From assembly GCA_034509735.1 (NCBI GenBank), contig JACGWO010000007.1, positions 2,294,001 through 2,358,000 of the forward strand: a DNA stretch of 64,000 bases, given 5' to 3'. Shown here in pieces: positions 44,378 to 56,200 of this stretch; the stretch's first letter is position 1; each line of letters begins with the position of its first letter. The notes beneath the pieces are model-generated. The model was given only the letters and a program-made list of their open reading frames with translations, did no database searches and had not been told where the DNA came from. The position numbers and the translations under genes were made by a program. This DNA comes from Sesamum alatum. Its lineage: Eukaryota > Streptophyta > Magnoliopsida > Lamiales > Pedaliaceae.

Positions 44378-47061
44378 ATGGATTATAGAGGTGGAGGCTC
44401 CAACCCTAAGGGCCACCGTGAGCCGGGCGGCAACCACCAACGCCGCCACCACCATTTTCCTAGTGTCGTTGTGAAAATCACAATACTAGTAGCGGTAGTT
44501 GGCCTTACACGTCTTGCTCTACATCAGTCCGGCTGTCACACTCAGCGAGTCTCGAAACAACAACGGAATCCATCTCCGCCGTCTGCCACCGCCATGCTCC
44601 CGGACGTTCCCTCGTCGCTCCACAAGTTGAGATCTAAAGATGTTTATGTAACTGTTTTCTCGACTCTGTAATTCTTTTCTAACGGTTTATAGAGTAAAAA
44701 ATTGTGTTCGAGTTTTAATTTTTAAATTTCGATCAGGGGATTGACGATGAGAATAAGCTGAAGAAAACGTTGAAAAGGGCAGTGATGAAGGATCACAAGA
44801 CTGTGATCATAACTACAGTAAATGCAGCATGGACAGAACCAAACTCTATATTTGATCTTTTCATGGAGAGCTTCAGAATTGGGAATCAAACACAAAGTCT
44901 TTTGAAACATTTGGTGGTTGTGGCTTTGGACCAAAAGGCCTACTCTCGTTGCTTGAACGCACATCCTCATTGCTTTGCCCTCACCACTGCCGGAGTCGAC
45001 TTCTCCGGCCAGGCGTTCTTCATGACCGGCGATTATTTGAAGATGATGTGGAGAAGGATTGATTTTCTGCGCTCTGTTCTTGAGATGGGATACAATTTTA
45101 TTTTTTCGGTAAGCCAATTCTCTCTTTTTTTTTTTTTTTTCTAAATTACTGTGAAATACCGCGCGAAATATATTGGGGTCGAAGGATTTTGAGAGGTAAG
45201 GATTTTAACTTCATAAAATCTCATTTTTAAATTAGGGTTAAATACACTTATCATCCTTGAAGTATTCAATCCACATTAGTTATCCTCTAAAGTATTAAAA
45301 CTTTCAAAAACTCCCCTGATCTTCTAACTCCTTTTATTTTTAAGTTCAAAAGGTTTATTTTACCCTTATTGAAAATTATTTTTTCGAAAAAAAATTAAAG
45401 AGATTTTTAAAATACTAAAACCGCTCTTTTGTGAAGCTTTTGTCTAATCCTAGTTTCATTTATTCATCGAGCTCTTTTTATTTTCGTAATCCTAAAATAT
45501 TTGGAGTTTATTTTATTTTAGTTTCCTTTATTTGTCAAGCCAAATTAATAATAAAGTCATACATATATATATATATATATATTTATATATTTACTTAAAA
45601 CAAACATACAATTAATAAAATGAAAAAAGAGTTGATCATGAGCTAATAAGAAAATATACAATTAATATATATTTATATGAACATGATAATTATATAAATA
45701 TGGTAATGATATGAATGTATAAATTTAGTTTTAACTTGGTTTGACAAATAAGTTAAAATAAAATAAAATGAGTTTCAAATATTTTAGAATTATAAAAATA
45801 AAAGGGGCTCGATGAAAAAGGGAAAATAAAATTAGATAAACTTAAAAAAAGTGGTTTTGGTATTTTAAAAATCTCTTTAATTTTTTTCATAAATCAATTT
45901 TAGTAAGGGTAAAATGAACTTTTTGAACTTCAAAATTAAAGGTGTTAAAAGGTCAGGGGGCTTTTTGAAGGTTTTAATACTTTAAGGGGTAATTGATGTA
46001 GGATGGATACTTTAGGGGTGGTAACTGCATTTAACCCTTTAAATTATAGAGATAATTCAACTGTGGTTCCTCTGAAATTTGGTATAATTACATGTAAACT
46101 CTCTGTGATTTAAAAAAATTATATCTAGTGCACACAAAATTTGTTTTCTATCCAACAAATAAATCAATATATTAGTCAAAATTCACTTATTTTGCTGATC
46201 TTAGCAAAATAAATAAATAAAAATTCATATTTAGCCTCTATTGACTTATTATTGACTTTTGTAGGACCTTTCCTGGTCACACTACCGTTATAAGAGTAAT
46301 TTGATTAGAAAAAATTTATTTGACATGTAATAAGTCAGTAATAAGAAAATTGAGAGTATATATGAATTTCTGTTAAACTTTTTTGCTACTATCAACAAAT
46401 TTCGTGAATTTTGTTGGACGAAAACAAAAGTCAGAGTACTAAATATAATTTTCAAATTACAAACAATTTACGTGCAATTACACCAAACTTTATGAAAGGA
46501 CAGTGCATTTATCCCTAAACTATAGTGATTTGAAGTCATTGATTTTTCCAGGATGCTGATATAATGTGGCTGAGGGATCCATTTTCAAGATTCTACCCGG
46601 ATGGCGACTTCCAAATCGCATGCGATACATACAAGAACGACCCGACCGATTTGCGCAACTTGCCAAATGGAGGCTTCACCTACGTCAAATCGAACAATCG
46701 GACCATCCAATTCTACAAGTTCTGGTACAATGGGAAGGACTACTTCCCTGGAATACATGATCAAGATGTGTTTAACAAGATCAAGTTCAACCCGTTTATC
46801 GTGGAAATCCGGTTGGGGATCCGGTTCTTAGACACTGCTTATTTTGGTGGGTTCTGTCAACCCAGCAAGGATCTTGATCTGGTGGTCACAATGCATGCAA
46901 ATTGCTGTCTCGGGTTGGAAAACAAGATCCATGATATTAAAATGGTGATCGAGGATTGGAAGAGGTACCTGGGATTAATGGCTGTCACGGGTCAAAAGAA
47001 TTTGAGTAACGGGTCGTGGACCGCTCCATGGAGGTGTGGTATGAAAACTTCCAAGAACTGA
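44378..47061 (+). CDS. GT77-type nucleotide-diphospho-sugar transferase (type II membrane)
   Basis: Three exons: 44378-44647 (or 44641), 44737-45108 and 46552-47061. They give 383 (or 381) residues. The first donor is ambiguous: GTAACT after residue Y90 looks better than GTTTAT after D88, and both keep frame. The short N-terminal tail is followed by one membrane span (VVVKITILVAVVGLTRLAL), as in Golgi type II transferases. The lumenal domain matches the At4g15970/At1g14590 'DUF271' group: KTVIITTVNAAWTEPNSIFD, FFMTGDYLKMMWRRIDFLR, the DXD metal and nucleotide-sugar motif in DADIMWLRDPF, PNGGFTYVKSNNRTIQFYKF and HDQDVFN. GT77 contains plant cell-wall arabinosyl- and galactosyltransferases; the sugar used here cannot be told. 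Intron 2 (1443 bp) is almost entirely two transposons. Confidence 0.92.
45235..46037. mobile_element. 803-bp MULE-type MITE with perfect 9-bp target duplication, GT77 intron 2
   Basis: The ends are GGGTTAAATACACTTATC and, in reverse, GGGTTAAATGCAGTTACC. The inverted match extends far inward (AGTATTAAAACTTTCAAAAA against TTTTGAAGGTTTTAATACTT), so the element is close to a full palindrome. TTTAAATTA flanks it on both sides (45226-45234 and 46038-46046). A 9-bp duplication is diagnostic of Mutator-like transposition. No coding frame. Confidence 0.85.
46050..46515. mobile_element. ~465-bp TIR element adjoining the 45.2-kb MITE
   Basis: The left half (GATAATTCAACTGTGGTTCC ... AAATTTGGTATAATTACATG) is mirrored by the right half read in reverse (GATAAATGCACTGTCCTTTC ... 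AAGTTTGGTGTAATTGCACG). Inner blocks also mirror (CCAACAAATAAATC against CCAACAAAATTCAC). It lies 12 bp beyond the first element, still in GT77 intron 2. Target duplication not resolved. Confidence 0.7.
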
Positions 47062-47486
47062 AGAACTGTACTTTTCAGATCTTTCAGTGTAAATTAGTAT
47101 TGTATCTTCAATTGTAGTTTACATCATATGTCAAATTGAAGAGTTTAATGGAATCGATGGAAACGAAGGCAAAAGATAAAGAAGAGATCACCCAAGTGTA
47201 CATACTTCATTCTAAGAAAAAGCAGATCATTCGATATATCCAATCAGAGAAGGTGTGAATCACAACAATAACCATTAAGTTTGTTTATGGTGCTTTGTAA
47301 CGACGATAGCTTAAATCTATACCATGTATGAAAATGGCAGAAAAACTAGTTTGTTTCTCTTTGAGCTTCTACTCTGCCAGAGCTAAAAATCTTGATAAAT
47401 AGGGGTGTGAAGAAAGGAAATGTTACATGGAAATTTGACATCTGCCAGATCTTCAATCTCACGGAGATAATTTCAAGAATGGCAGT
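47062..47486. other. Convergent 3' region between GT77 and TrpRS genes
   Basis: About 425 bp that must contain both 3' UTRs. No other gene or repeat recognised. Confidence 0.5.
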
Positions 47487-50400
47487 CTAGCTGAACATAT
47501 TAGGGAGTGGACGTACTGCCATAAATGCATCGACCATCTGCAGGAATACAAAGGGAGGTCAATGAGTTATCACCCGACAATTGCATCACACAATGATCTA
47601 GTTAAGCTCTGTTTGTCTTTTGGCAGCAAATACTGCATTAAGAGCTATGGTAAAGAAATTTTACAGTTACTAAATAAAAGTCTACTAATATACCCAGCAG
47701 AAGAAGAACGAAAGTTTCTGTACGAATTTTAGATGACGGGTTTTTATCCTTAGCAGCAAAGTTTAGGAGAACAAATTAACCTGTCCGACATAAATTTGAG
47801 ATGGACCGTCCAGCATCTGTTACAATAGCAACATCTGGAGCAAAGGAATTAATAGCTTACCTCATCAGTCACAGCTGCTCTAGCCCTGCGGTGTCTTTCA
47901 ACCAGTTCAGTTAAAACTTCAATAAGGCGCTTCTTCACTTCACCTGTTAGCATACGGCCTGCACCATATTCCTGTTTGATCAAGAAATCAGAGAACAGCA
48001 TTTGAGTGATTGTGTGCGGAAAAGTATAAACAGATTTAGAATAAAACAAAAAGAGTATACACCACCCAAAAGAACAAATAGGAAACAACAGTACTTACTG
48101 TTCTGATGTGTTCAAGTTCAGCATCGTCCTCCAAGAAAAAGCCAAGATATTTAATAGGTATATCTACCTGAACATTTGCCAAGAAAGGATGGAGACAGGA
48201 ATCAATCCAAATCCATGAAAGAGTGCAAGCATTGAGGGGGGTAAATCTGTGGTTCTGATCCAAAATGGGCAGAATCCAACATTTCAACAGCTGTGCTTCT
48301 AAATGAAATTAAATGATCTAATTTTCTTTAGAGATGCCCATTGAAGGTTTATCAGATAACCAATTTCTAACATCTTACACTGCCAAATCTATAATAAAAA
48401 CATTCAACACAGAGGGAATTGTTGATATTTGCAAATTAAATTAGCAAGGAAGAAAAATGAAATTGCCAATACCTCAAGGTTTGCTCCATACTTCCTGTGA
48501 TTCTCTATTGAATCTTGTCCACCAGAGAAAGCATATCTGTTTACCTAAACCAAATATTATCATCAGAAACGAGTAAATAGAAAATGGATAATGCCATCAT
48601 TCTCAAAAGTGTCTATCAACAAGACCATTCAATTTGGGATTCTTAGAGGAGTATATAGGAGATTTGGTGAAGAACTTATAATACCTTGTTTTTTATGTCC
48701 TTAGCAGAATCAGTCACATATATAGCAGAATTTGGATCACTGGCAGACATTTTCCCCGTCTCTCCCTGCACATATGATTCACAAAACTAGAAGTCACACA
48801 AAACGAATAGCCAAGTGAATCTTGTCGAGAATTCTTCAAATAAGTAAAGATATTTGTAGGTGAATTTCAAACAACAAATTAGTACATCATGAAATCTGAG
48901 ATACAAATGTACTATCTCATTTAACTTTCACATTTAACAATATAAACTGAACTGTTCCAGACAAATGACCACACCCAGCAGTAATAACAAACGAAAACAG
49001 AAAATTGTTTCTCAAGTTATCAGATCTTGTCCGTAAAAAATCAAATGTAAGAAAATAAAAAGAAACCTGAAGGGAGGAAAGAATGATGATTCAATCAGAG
49101 CAGGCTTGTGATACCCTATCCGTGGAGCAACATCTCTTGTCATTCGGAAGTAAGGGTCCTGAAATAAACTCATCGGACTTAAACTCAAGAACGAAAATGA
49201 CAGAAGGGGGTTACAATATCAAGTACAGAAAAACAAGAATATTGTTTCATATGCGCTAGAATTTCTACTGATTACAACCTAAATTGGTACTTCTTTTGGT
49301 AAAGCAGTGTCCAGCATCTTAAGGATATGAAGCAAATAGAAAATGACTTTGGCCCAAGGCCTGGCAGCTTTGTCCTAAAAAGTTATAGTATTATTGAATC
49401 ATGCGAACCAAACTTCATAAACAAATAAATAGAGAACAAGGTTCATTTATACACCAGCATGTTGATGCCAGAACTTATGCAACATGTGCAAATAAAGAGT
49501 GTCAACTTCTCTTAGCATACTGTGCAATATCATGACAGCGTAAGCAACTCATCTATATAACATTCAGAACATAATGCTCGAACTACCACAATGTCATCAT
49601 ATAACATTAGCTGAACTGCTACATTTGATTCACGTTTTCTTATGTTGTCTACTTTGACAAAACTATATTACTAATGAGGCAACTATTGCACTAACAAGTG
49701 TAATAAGAACTACTGAACGTATCTAAGGAGGAAGAAGAATAAACCTGGTCAATTGCACAAGGAATCAAGCAACGCAGACTATCTTTACCAGAGAATAGAT
49801 GTGGAAAAGAACTGGGAAAGGATGGAGCAGCCTAAAAACATGGTAATCACTGAATGGTTAGTAACATGCATAAAGAGAAGAAAGAAAGTAAACCAAAGTA
49901 GAAAATTAAATAATTCTCTAAGCAGCACAAGAAAATTAGATATGTAAGCCTATTTTTCAGGTTATCCTGGTTTTGCATTTCTTGTAGACACAGTGGCATA
50001 ACTAATAACAAAAGGTCAACATAACTTTGCAGCAGAGATTGCAACAGGCAATTTGATCATGATTCAGGAAGTTCCTTCAAAACAACATGTTCCAAGGTTG
50101 CCAGGATAGCAGGTACCAGGGCAGCTGCCAAAGACAGAAGCATCATAGTAGTGGCTCCTGCACATACTCTCTGACCAATTGGAAGGGATGGCAAAAGAAA
50201 GCCTCTACATTTGCATAACTCATACAATTATAAAAGTTTTTGTTGACAATTATTTTCTTTGTTCTTCTGTTGTTCCCAGAGGCATCTCAGATATTCTTGT
50301 TTATCTAAACAGATCAAATTTCAAGAACACAGAAAAAACAATTAAGGCACCCCGCAGTACAGCAAATATATAACTATAATAACTACAGTAGCAACACCTA

Positions 50401-51788
50401 TTATAATAAACATAGTAATACATGCTTATTGGGCACAATCATAAGGAACATTACACATCAGATCCTCAAACAACAAGCTTATCAAAATGAGAGCACAGGT
50501 TGATACCTGCACAGGTGGAAAGCTGACTTTGCCAATGTGATCTTCTCCACTGAAACCAAAAATACCAACTACCTGCACCACTACTTAAAACATTATTTCC
50601 AAGTTTGAAATCTAAGAGTAGTTAGTCCCAATAACCATCAGCAGTGAGAAAGAAAAGAATTTATCAAATCATTTCATATCAATAATCACCTTATTATACG
50701 TGACGCACTTTGCAATCTTGACCATGTTCTTGTAGAAGGAACTGCACAACAAAGTGCCTGGTCAAAATACTGCTAGCATAAGTGTGAAATAGGAGATTTC
50801 TCTACTGAAAGAACCATACAAAGCCAAAGAGCACTAGGATCCATGTAATATTCAATGGCACTATGCATCTCAAACGATATATCAAAAAGTATAGCCACAA
50901 TTGATTGAATTACTTAAGAATAAAACTGATTTATTGAAGAAAAAGACTAGTTTTTTCTAAAAGTAATTGGTTATGCGCTATGGATAACAAGGTAACATCT
51001 ATCCGGGCGACACACAAAGTAGATGGAGGAAGATGATGATGACATGCCACATAATGTAGCACAAGATCACAATAATTACAGTATAAACAAGAAAACAACT
51101 AAGTGCAAACTACAAGACTAAGGTTCCAGATAGAAGGAGACTAAAAGGAAAACTGCTGACCCGCCAACATAATCAAAATCAGAGAAAATAAACGTCCTCG
51201 AAACGTCAAATCCACAAGCAATTATATCTTTAGCATTTTCACGTGCAAGTCTCTGACTTTCCTCCACTGTCAAATTCTTCCACATGCATTTCTCATCATC
51301 AGTAAGTTGTATCACAAGCGGCACCTTGAATGCATCTTGCAGATATCTAAAACCAGAAACCGTTTCACAATCATGAAAGATGATGATAAGCATAACACAA
51401 ATCAATCAGAATATGCTGGAGGTCCCAACTAAAACAATGAAACTACTAACTAGCTCAATTACTTGGTAAACATAAAGGGCACCAGATGGCCCAAATGCAG
51501 AGCCTCGGACGACGGGCCTCGGCCCGTATAAAGATAGAACTTTTCTCCCCTCTCGTACGCATCCAGAACGTCATTGAAATCACGGTGCGCGAAGAAGACG
51601 CCACGGCGGAGGAAAACATGCGGCGGGCGGGCGGTGAGGCGGGCAACGCGGTCGACAAGGGATTGGTCGAGACGCTGGCAGCCGAATTTGTCGATGAGCT
51701 TGTCGTAGTCAATTTTGCCGCCCTTTTCAGCTGTTACCTCCCATGGAGTCACGATTTGCTCCTCTTCTTCTTTGTTTTGGTTCTCCAT
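47487..51788 (-). CDS. Tryptophan--tRNA ligase, cytoplasmic (one-base frame problem)
   Basis: Class I synthetase charging tRNA-Trp. Eleven exons: 51788-51463, 51346-51161, 50741-50690, 50572-50507, 49831-49745, 49158-49067, 48765-48685, 48544-48473, 48167-48099, 47971-47861 and 47537-47487. They total 1193 nt, one short of 398 codons. The HIGH-type motif is in [14 protein letters not shown] and the KMSKS-type motif in [14 protein letters not shown]. Also visible are [36 protein letters not shown] and [16 protein letters not shown]. The end is [15 protein letters not shown]. The repaired length (397) fits the family, near 402 in A. thaliana. Exon 6 is 92 nt instead of 93: the expected FFP(A/S)LQ reads FFPPF then AG. 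Taken literally, this shifts the frame into a stop before KMSAS. Either one base is missing from the assembly or this allele is broken. Confidence 0.93.
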
Positions 51789-52253
51789 TACTGTAGAGTT
51801 GAGTTGAGAGTGAGAGAAGAGGATGGAGAGGTACTTCAGTAGGGTTTCTTGGGAAGGAAGGGTGTTTTCGGAAATTTCATATAATTTTTACTTTTCTAAG
51901 TAAGGCAACTGATTTTAGCTAAGAAAGAAAAAGAAAAAGGGATTTTTTTTACTTTTGAAAGTTTAATTGCAGAAAAAGAATAATTGCTTTCATTTATTCG
52001 CAAAATACTACATATGCTAAAAAATCCCTTCGTTTTGAAAAATAATGCACTCTTTCCCTCATTTTTTAACGGTTGAGGGGTGTTTTTGTAGGATTTTAAA
52101 TTTCATAGGGACCTTTTAGACTATTTAGAAACTACAGGTAGATTTTTAACAATTTTCGTAAACTACATGGATGTCTTATGCAATTTTCCCAAGTTTAATT
52201 AAGAAGAGTTGAATGCAAAATTTCATAAAGTGGACACATCTTTATCTGTATTA

Positions 52254-52519
52254 TCTACACTAATATAAAAAGAAAAAGCTCTCTATATTTATAACCGACG
52301 GTTAACGACCCAATTGCACCACTTTTTGTGATGCCAAAATGTCTTTCAAATGATAAAATAACTTATTCAACTTTCAAATTTTACGTTAATTAATAAATTA
52401 ATTTTTTTTAATATAATATATTAATTCATATATTTTATTCTTATTTGTAACAATATATGTTTAAAGCACGAAAAAATATTTATTATTTACACGCAGGAAC
52501 AATATGCCACAACGGCTAG
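52254..52519 (+). mobile_element. Helitron-like element, unit D
   Basis: A|TCTACACTAATATAAAAAG at the 5' end and CAACGGCTAG|T at the 3' end, length 266 bp. Same internal order as units A and C (GACCCAATTGCACCACTTTT; TTCATATATTTTATTC), with a weakened 3' hairpin. Confidence 0.75.
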
Positions 52520-52520
52520 T

Positions 52521-52764
52521 TATTAAAAACAAGTGATAGACATAAATTAGTGAATGTAACATCGTTGCATCAATTTTTTTTACAATTTTCAAAAATGCCC
52601 TAAACTGACAAAAATAACTAACTCCTTCAACTTTCCAAATTTTATATCAACTAAACTATATAACTAATATATTTTATTCTTATTTATAATATACTATAAA
52701 ACATATAAAATTATTTCTTATATACGCACAAAAACAGCATAGCACAGCATAGCACAGGAGCTAG
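52521..52764 (+). mobile_element. Helitron-like element, unit E (degenerate)
   Basis: It follows unit D directly and ends GGAGCTAG|T. The interior keeps CATCGTTGCATCAATTTTTT, AAAAATGCCC and TTATTCTTATTTATAATATA. The 5' TC is eroded. A GCATAGCACA duplication precedes the end. Confidence 0.55.
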
Positions 52765-53214
52765 TACTTAATTTGGTTTTCATGTGAAAAGGGGAGTCGC
52801 TGATTCTGGGGAAAGTGAGAAGCAGCCCAAACAAGAGAGCACGCAATATGATCTGAAGACCACAACTACTGGAATCTTGATGGAGTACCATATCAATGCT
52901 TTCATTTCATTACTGCAAAAAACTTTATCAACATGCAACAAATGAAGCTGAAAATAAACGTTATCGACAAAAGTGTCGCTTCACGTTACACCAATAAGTT
53001 TAAGTTTTGACGTATAGTATAATAACCCCGTCAGATCAATACCACACCACGCTGAAACTAAACACCAGCAATCCAGCATTACACCAACTGTTTCGCACCG
53101 TAAAGGGGGAAAAGAGCTAAACTAATCAGCAGTCCCAAATCTTCAACTACTGTTACATACAGCATTTGCTTTCCTGATTGCAAAAGTTCAACCGTTATGT
53201 CCAGGAACTGGAAG

Positions 53215-56200
53215 CTATATCAAATCAGCCACATTCATTGGCATTTCATCGATCTGTGTACTGTAGTATTGCTCAATATCTCTGAGGATTTTGATGTCGT
53301 CACTTTTCACAAAATTTATGGCAACACCCTGCATATCATTATGAGACCATTATTATTCAACAAACTATACATCAATAATATTATTGTCTATGGATTTGAA
53401 GATCCAGGATTCCCTAAGAATCACACCACCACCCTTATCAACTTGTTTTAGATGATACAGTATTTTGAAGAATAAAGTATTACATACCTTTCTCCCAAAA
53501 CGTCCAGACCGTCCAATGCGATGAATGTAAAGCTCTCGGTTGTTAGGAAGATCATAATTGATCACCAGGGAAACCTATGGAAACTCAATACAAAGATACT
53601 AAATCAGTAATCATTCCATTTGATAATAATATTTAGGGTAAATTACATCTACCTCCCCTGAGGTTTGATATAATTACAAATACCCCCTGAGGTTTGTAAC
53701 CATCTAACAAAGAATCCATTTCCATCTATTTTTATGGGAAACTCACAAAAATGCCCTTATGCACAAATTATTTTTTTATTTAATTCTTAAAATTTTTTGA
53801 AGTACGATGCGTAGGGAGAGGTTTCTTAAGCTTTTAACACAGAAGAGGAATAATGCAATATGACTCGGGTGATTTTTCTACAATTCTAATAAAAAATTTA
53901 AGGGCAAAATAGTCAATTTCAGGCCTTTGGTTAAAAATTACAAACCTCAGGGGATATTTGTAACTTTTCAAACAATGAGGGGGTATTTGTAATTATGCCA
54001 AACCTCATGGGAGGTAGATGTAATTTACCCTAATATTTATACTAGTAATGGATGGTAGGGTGTGGAAGTTAAAAACCCAATCCTGCAAAACTACCAAGTC
54101 CTCAGAAAAATCAATAATCATTTCAGTTGTATGATAATATTTAACTCATAATGGGAAGAAGGGAGAGTGGTGAGGGACTGAGATGAAAAATGGAGAAAAA
54201 GGAAAATAACAAATCCTACAAAAGTTCATAACTACCAAGTCTCCGGAATTTCAGCACTTTTTGATGGACAATTTCCACAGACAAAAACCACCCAAACAAG
54301 AAATCATTCATCCACAAAAATAATTGGAATGAACGTTTACCTCAATGGACTTTAAGTTGAATGATATCTAGTAGGGTTGTTATATAATGAATCAAGTCAG
54401 ATGGTCAATGTTTCAAGTTAATTACCTTTCATGGCCTAAAACTTTCGATAGGGAGGCCCAGAATGACATACCATAGGTCTTACTATCACCCCAATAGAGG
54501 GTAAAACTTTCAGATGTCTAGAAGTGTATAATTATTCCATATGTCCGACTTTTCATTTCTTTATCATCTTTTATTGAACATAGTTGCTTAACTGGCCAGT
54601 GTAAAAGAAGTTAGATAGGCGTGTGAGGTGCCTAGTTCTTGCGCAGCATTTCATTGTCTCTCTCCCCTCCTCTGAATCTAACAGAAAATACAAGGTAGGA
54701 AAAAAGCAAAAGAATAGAAGATAGACACCTGTTGAACGTCCAGTCCCCTGGCCCAAACATCTGTTGTGATAAGAACTCGAGTCTGCCCAGACCGAAATTC
54801 TCCCATAATGGCATCCCGTTCCTTCTGTGGCATATCTCCGTGCATAGATGAGACAGTAAAGTTATTCTCACGCATTTTTGCTGTTAGCCAATCGACCTGT
54901 CATAAATGAAAGGAATACCATAAAAATGAGTGGACATGACTGGTTAGAGAATCAATTACTCAGCACCAGAACCCAGCTATTCGTAATACATACTATTTAT
55001 TTTCATAGGTCACTTTGTTTTTCCCCACCAAGTAATTAAGGTAGCAGATTCCAGGGATTATCATGTGTGTTTTGTTCCATTAAATGCAAGACTTCTTTCA
55101 CAGCCTGGCAACACACTTTTCCTAAAATTTATAATACCTTATCAGCCATTCTTTTCTTCCGTTATTACTGTCAAGTACGACCTCTCAAAAAATGCTTCAC
55201 GATTATTTTCAGATAGTAAATTTCAGGCACAAATGCAGGAATATCAAATCCACAAAATAATAGATGTCCAGATATAGTGACCCTGACATTGAAAGTCTAG
55301 GAAGACAAATAAGGGAATTAAACATCTTATGCACTAAAATCAACATTTGAAGTATTTTAGCATGCTCTTCGCAGATTAGCACTGAATATTGAATATTGAA
55401 AACAGGAATAATATTAACCAATAACAAGTAGTATAAGACAATGAGCTGATAAGAGGGCTGAATATTATTTTTACTTAATTACCAGAGAAGAACTTAGTAG
55501 TATTACACTTACATAGTAAAGAATGTGAATTTAAAATGAGGGGAAAAGATTACCTTCCGCTTTGTGTTACAGAAGATAACAGCCTGGGTGATGGTAAGGG
55601 TATCATATAAATCACATAGAGTATCAAATTTCCATTCTTCTCTCTCCACTGCGACGAAGAATTGTTTGATGCCCTACAAAAACAGGACATCAAAGATCAA
55701 AAAACAAGAACCAGAATGAAGTTCTGATGCAAATTCGGCATCTGGAAGCTAAGGCATTTTTGTGTATGGAAGGAAGTGCTTGGAGATTTCCACAGTAAAG
55801 GAACAAAGGAATTAGAGACATCAACTAGCAGAAACTGATAATTTGGGATCTCATCAAGCCAAATCACAAGATATGTATGCATGATACTCGCAACTTTTCT
55901 GTTGTTTCTGCTACTTCTAAGAAATGTTATTTAGTGAGTCTATGTCCACGGGGTAGGCTAAGAGACTTATAAATGCATCCAGATGCCCCTCCATTTAACA
56001 GCCTCCTATTTGCTTTCGTTTTAATCAGATCGAACGATATTACTCGTTTATAAAAAAGAAAGAATAAAAAGAAGCCTACCTCCAGTGTCAATTCATCACG
56101 CTTTACAAGGATCCGAACTGGATCGGTCATGAACTTACTTGTCATCTCCAATATTTCATTTGGAAGGGTGGCGGAGATTAAGACAACCTACAATAATACC

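Larger units (their letters stand above)
51789..53214. other. Intergenic between TrpRS and eIF4A-III
   Basis: 51789-51860 is TrpRS 5' UTR. Two head-to-tail Helitron-like units lie at 52254-52764. About 52850-53214 is likely 3' UTR of the eIF4A-III gene. No other gene seen. Confidence 0.5.
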
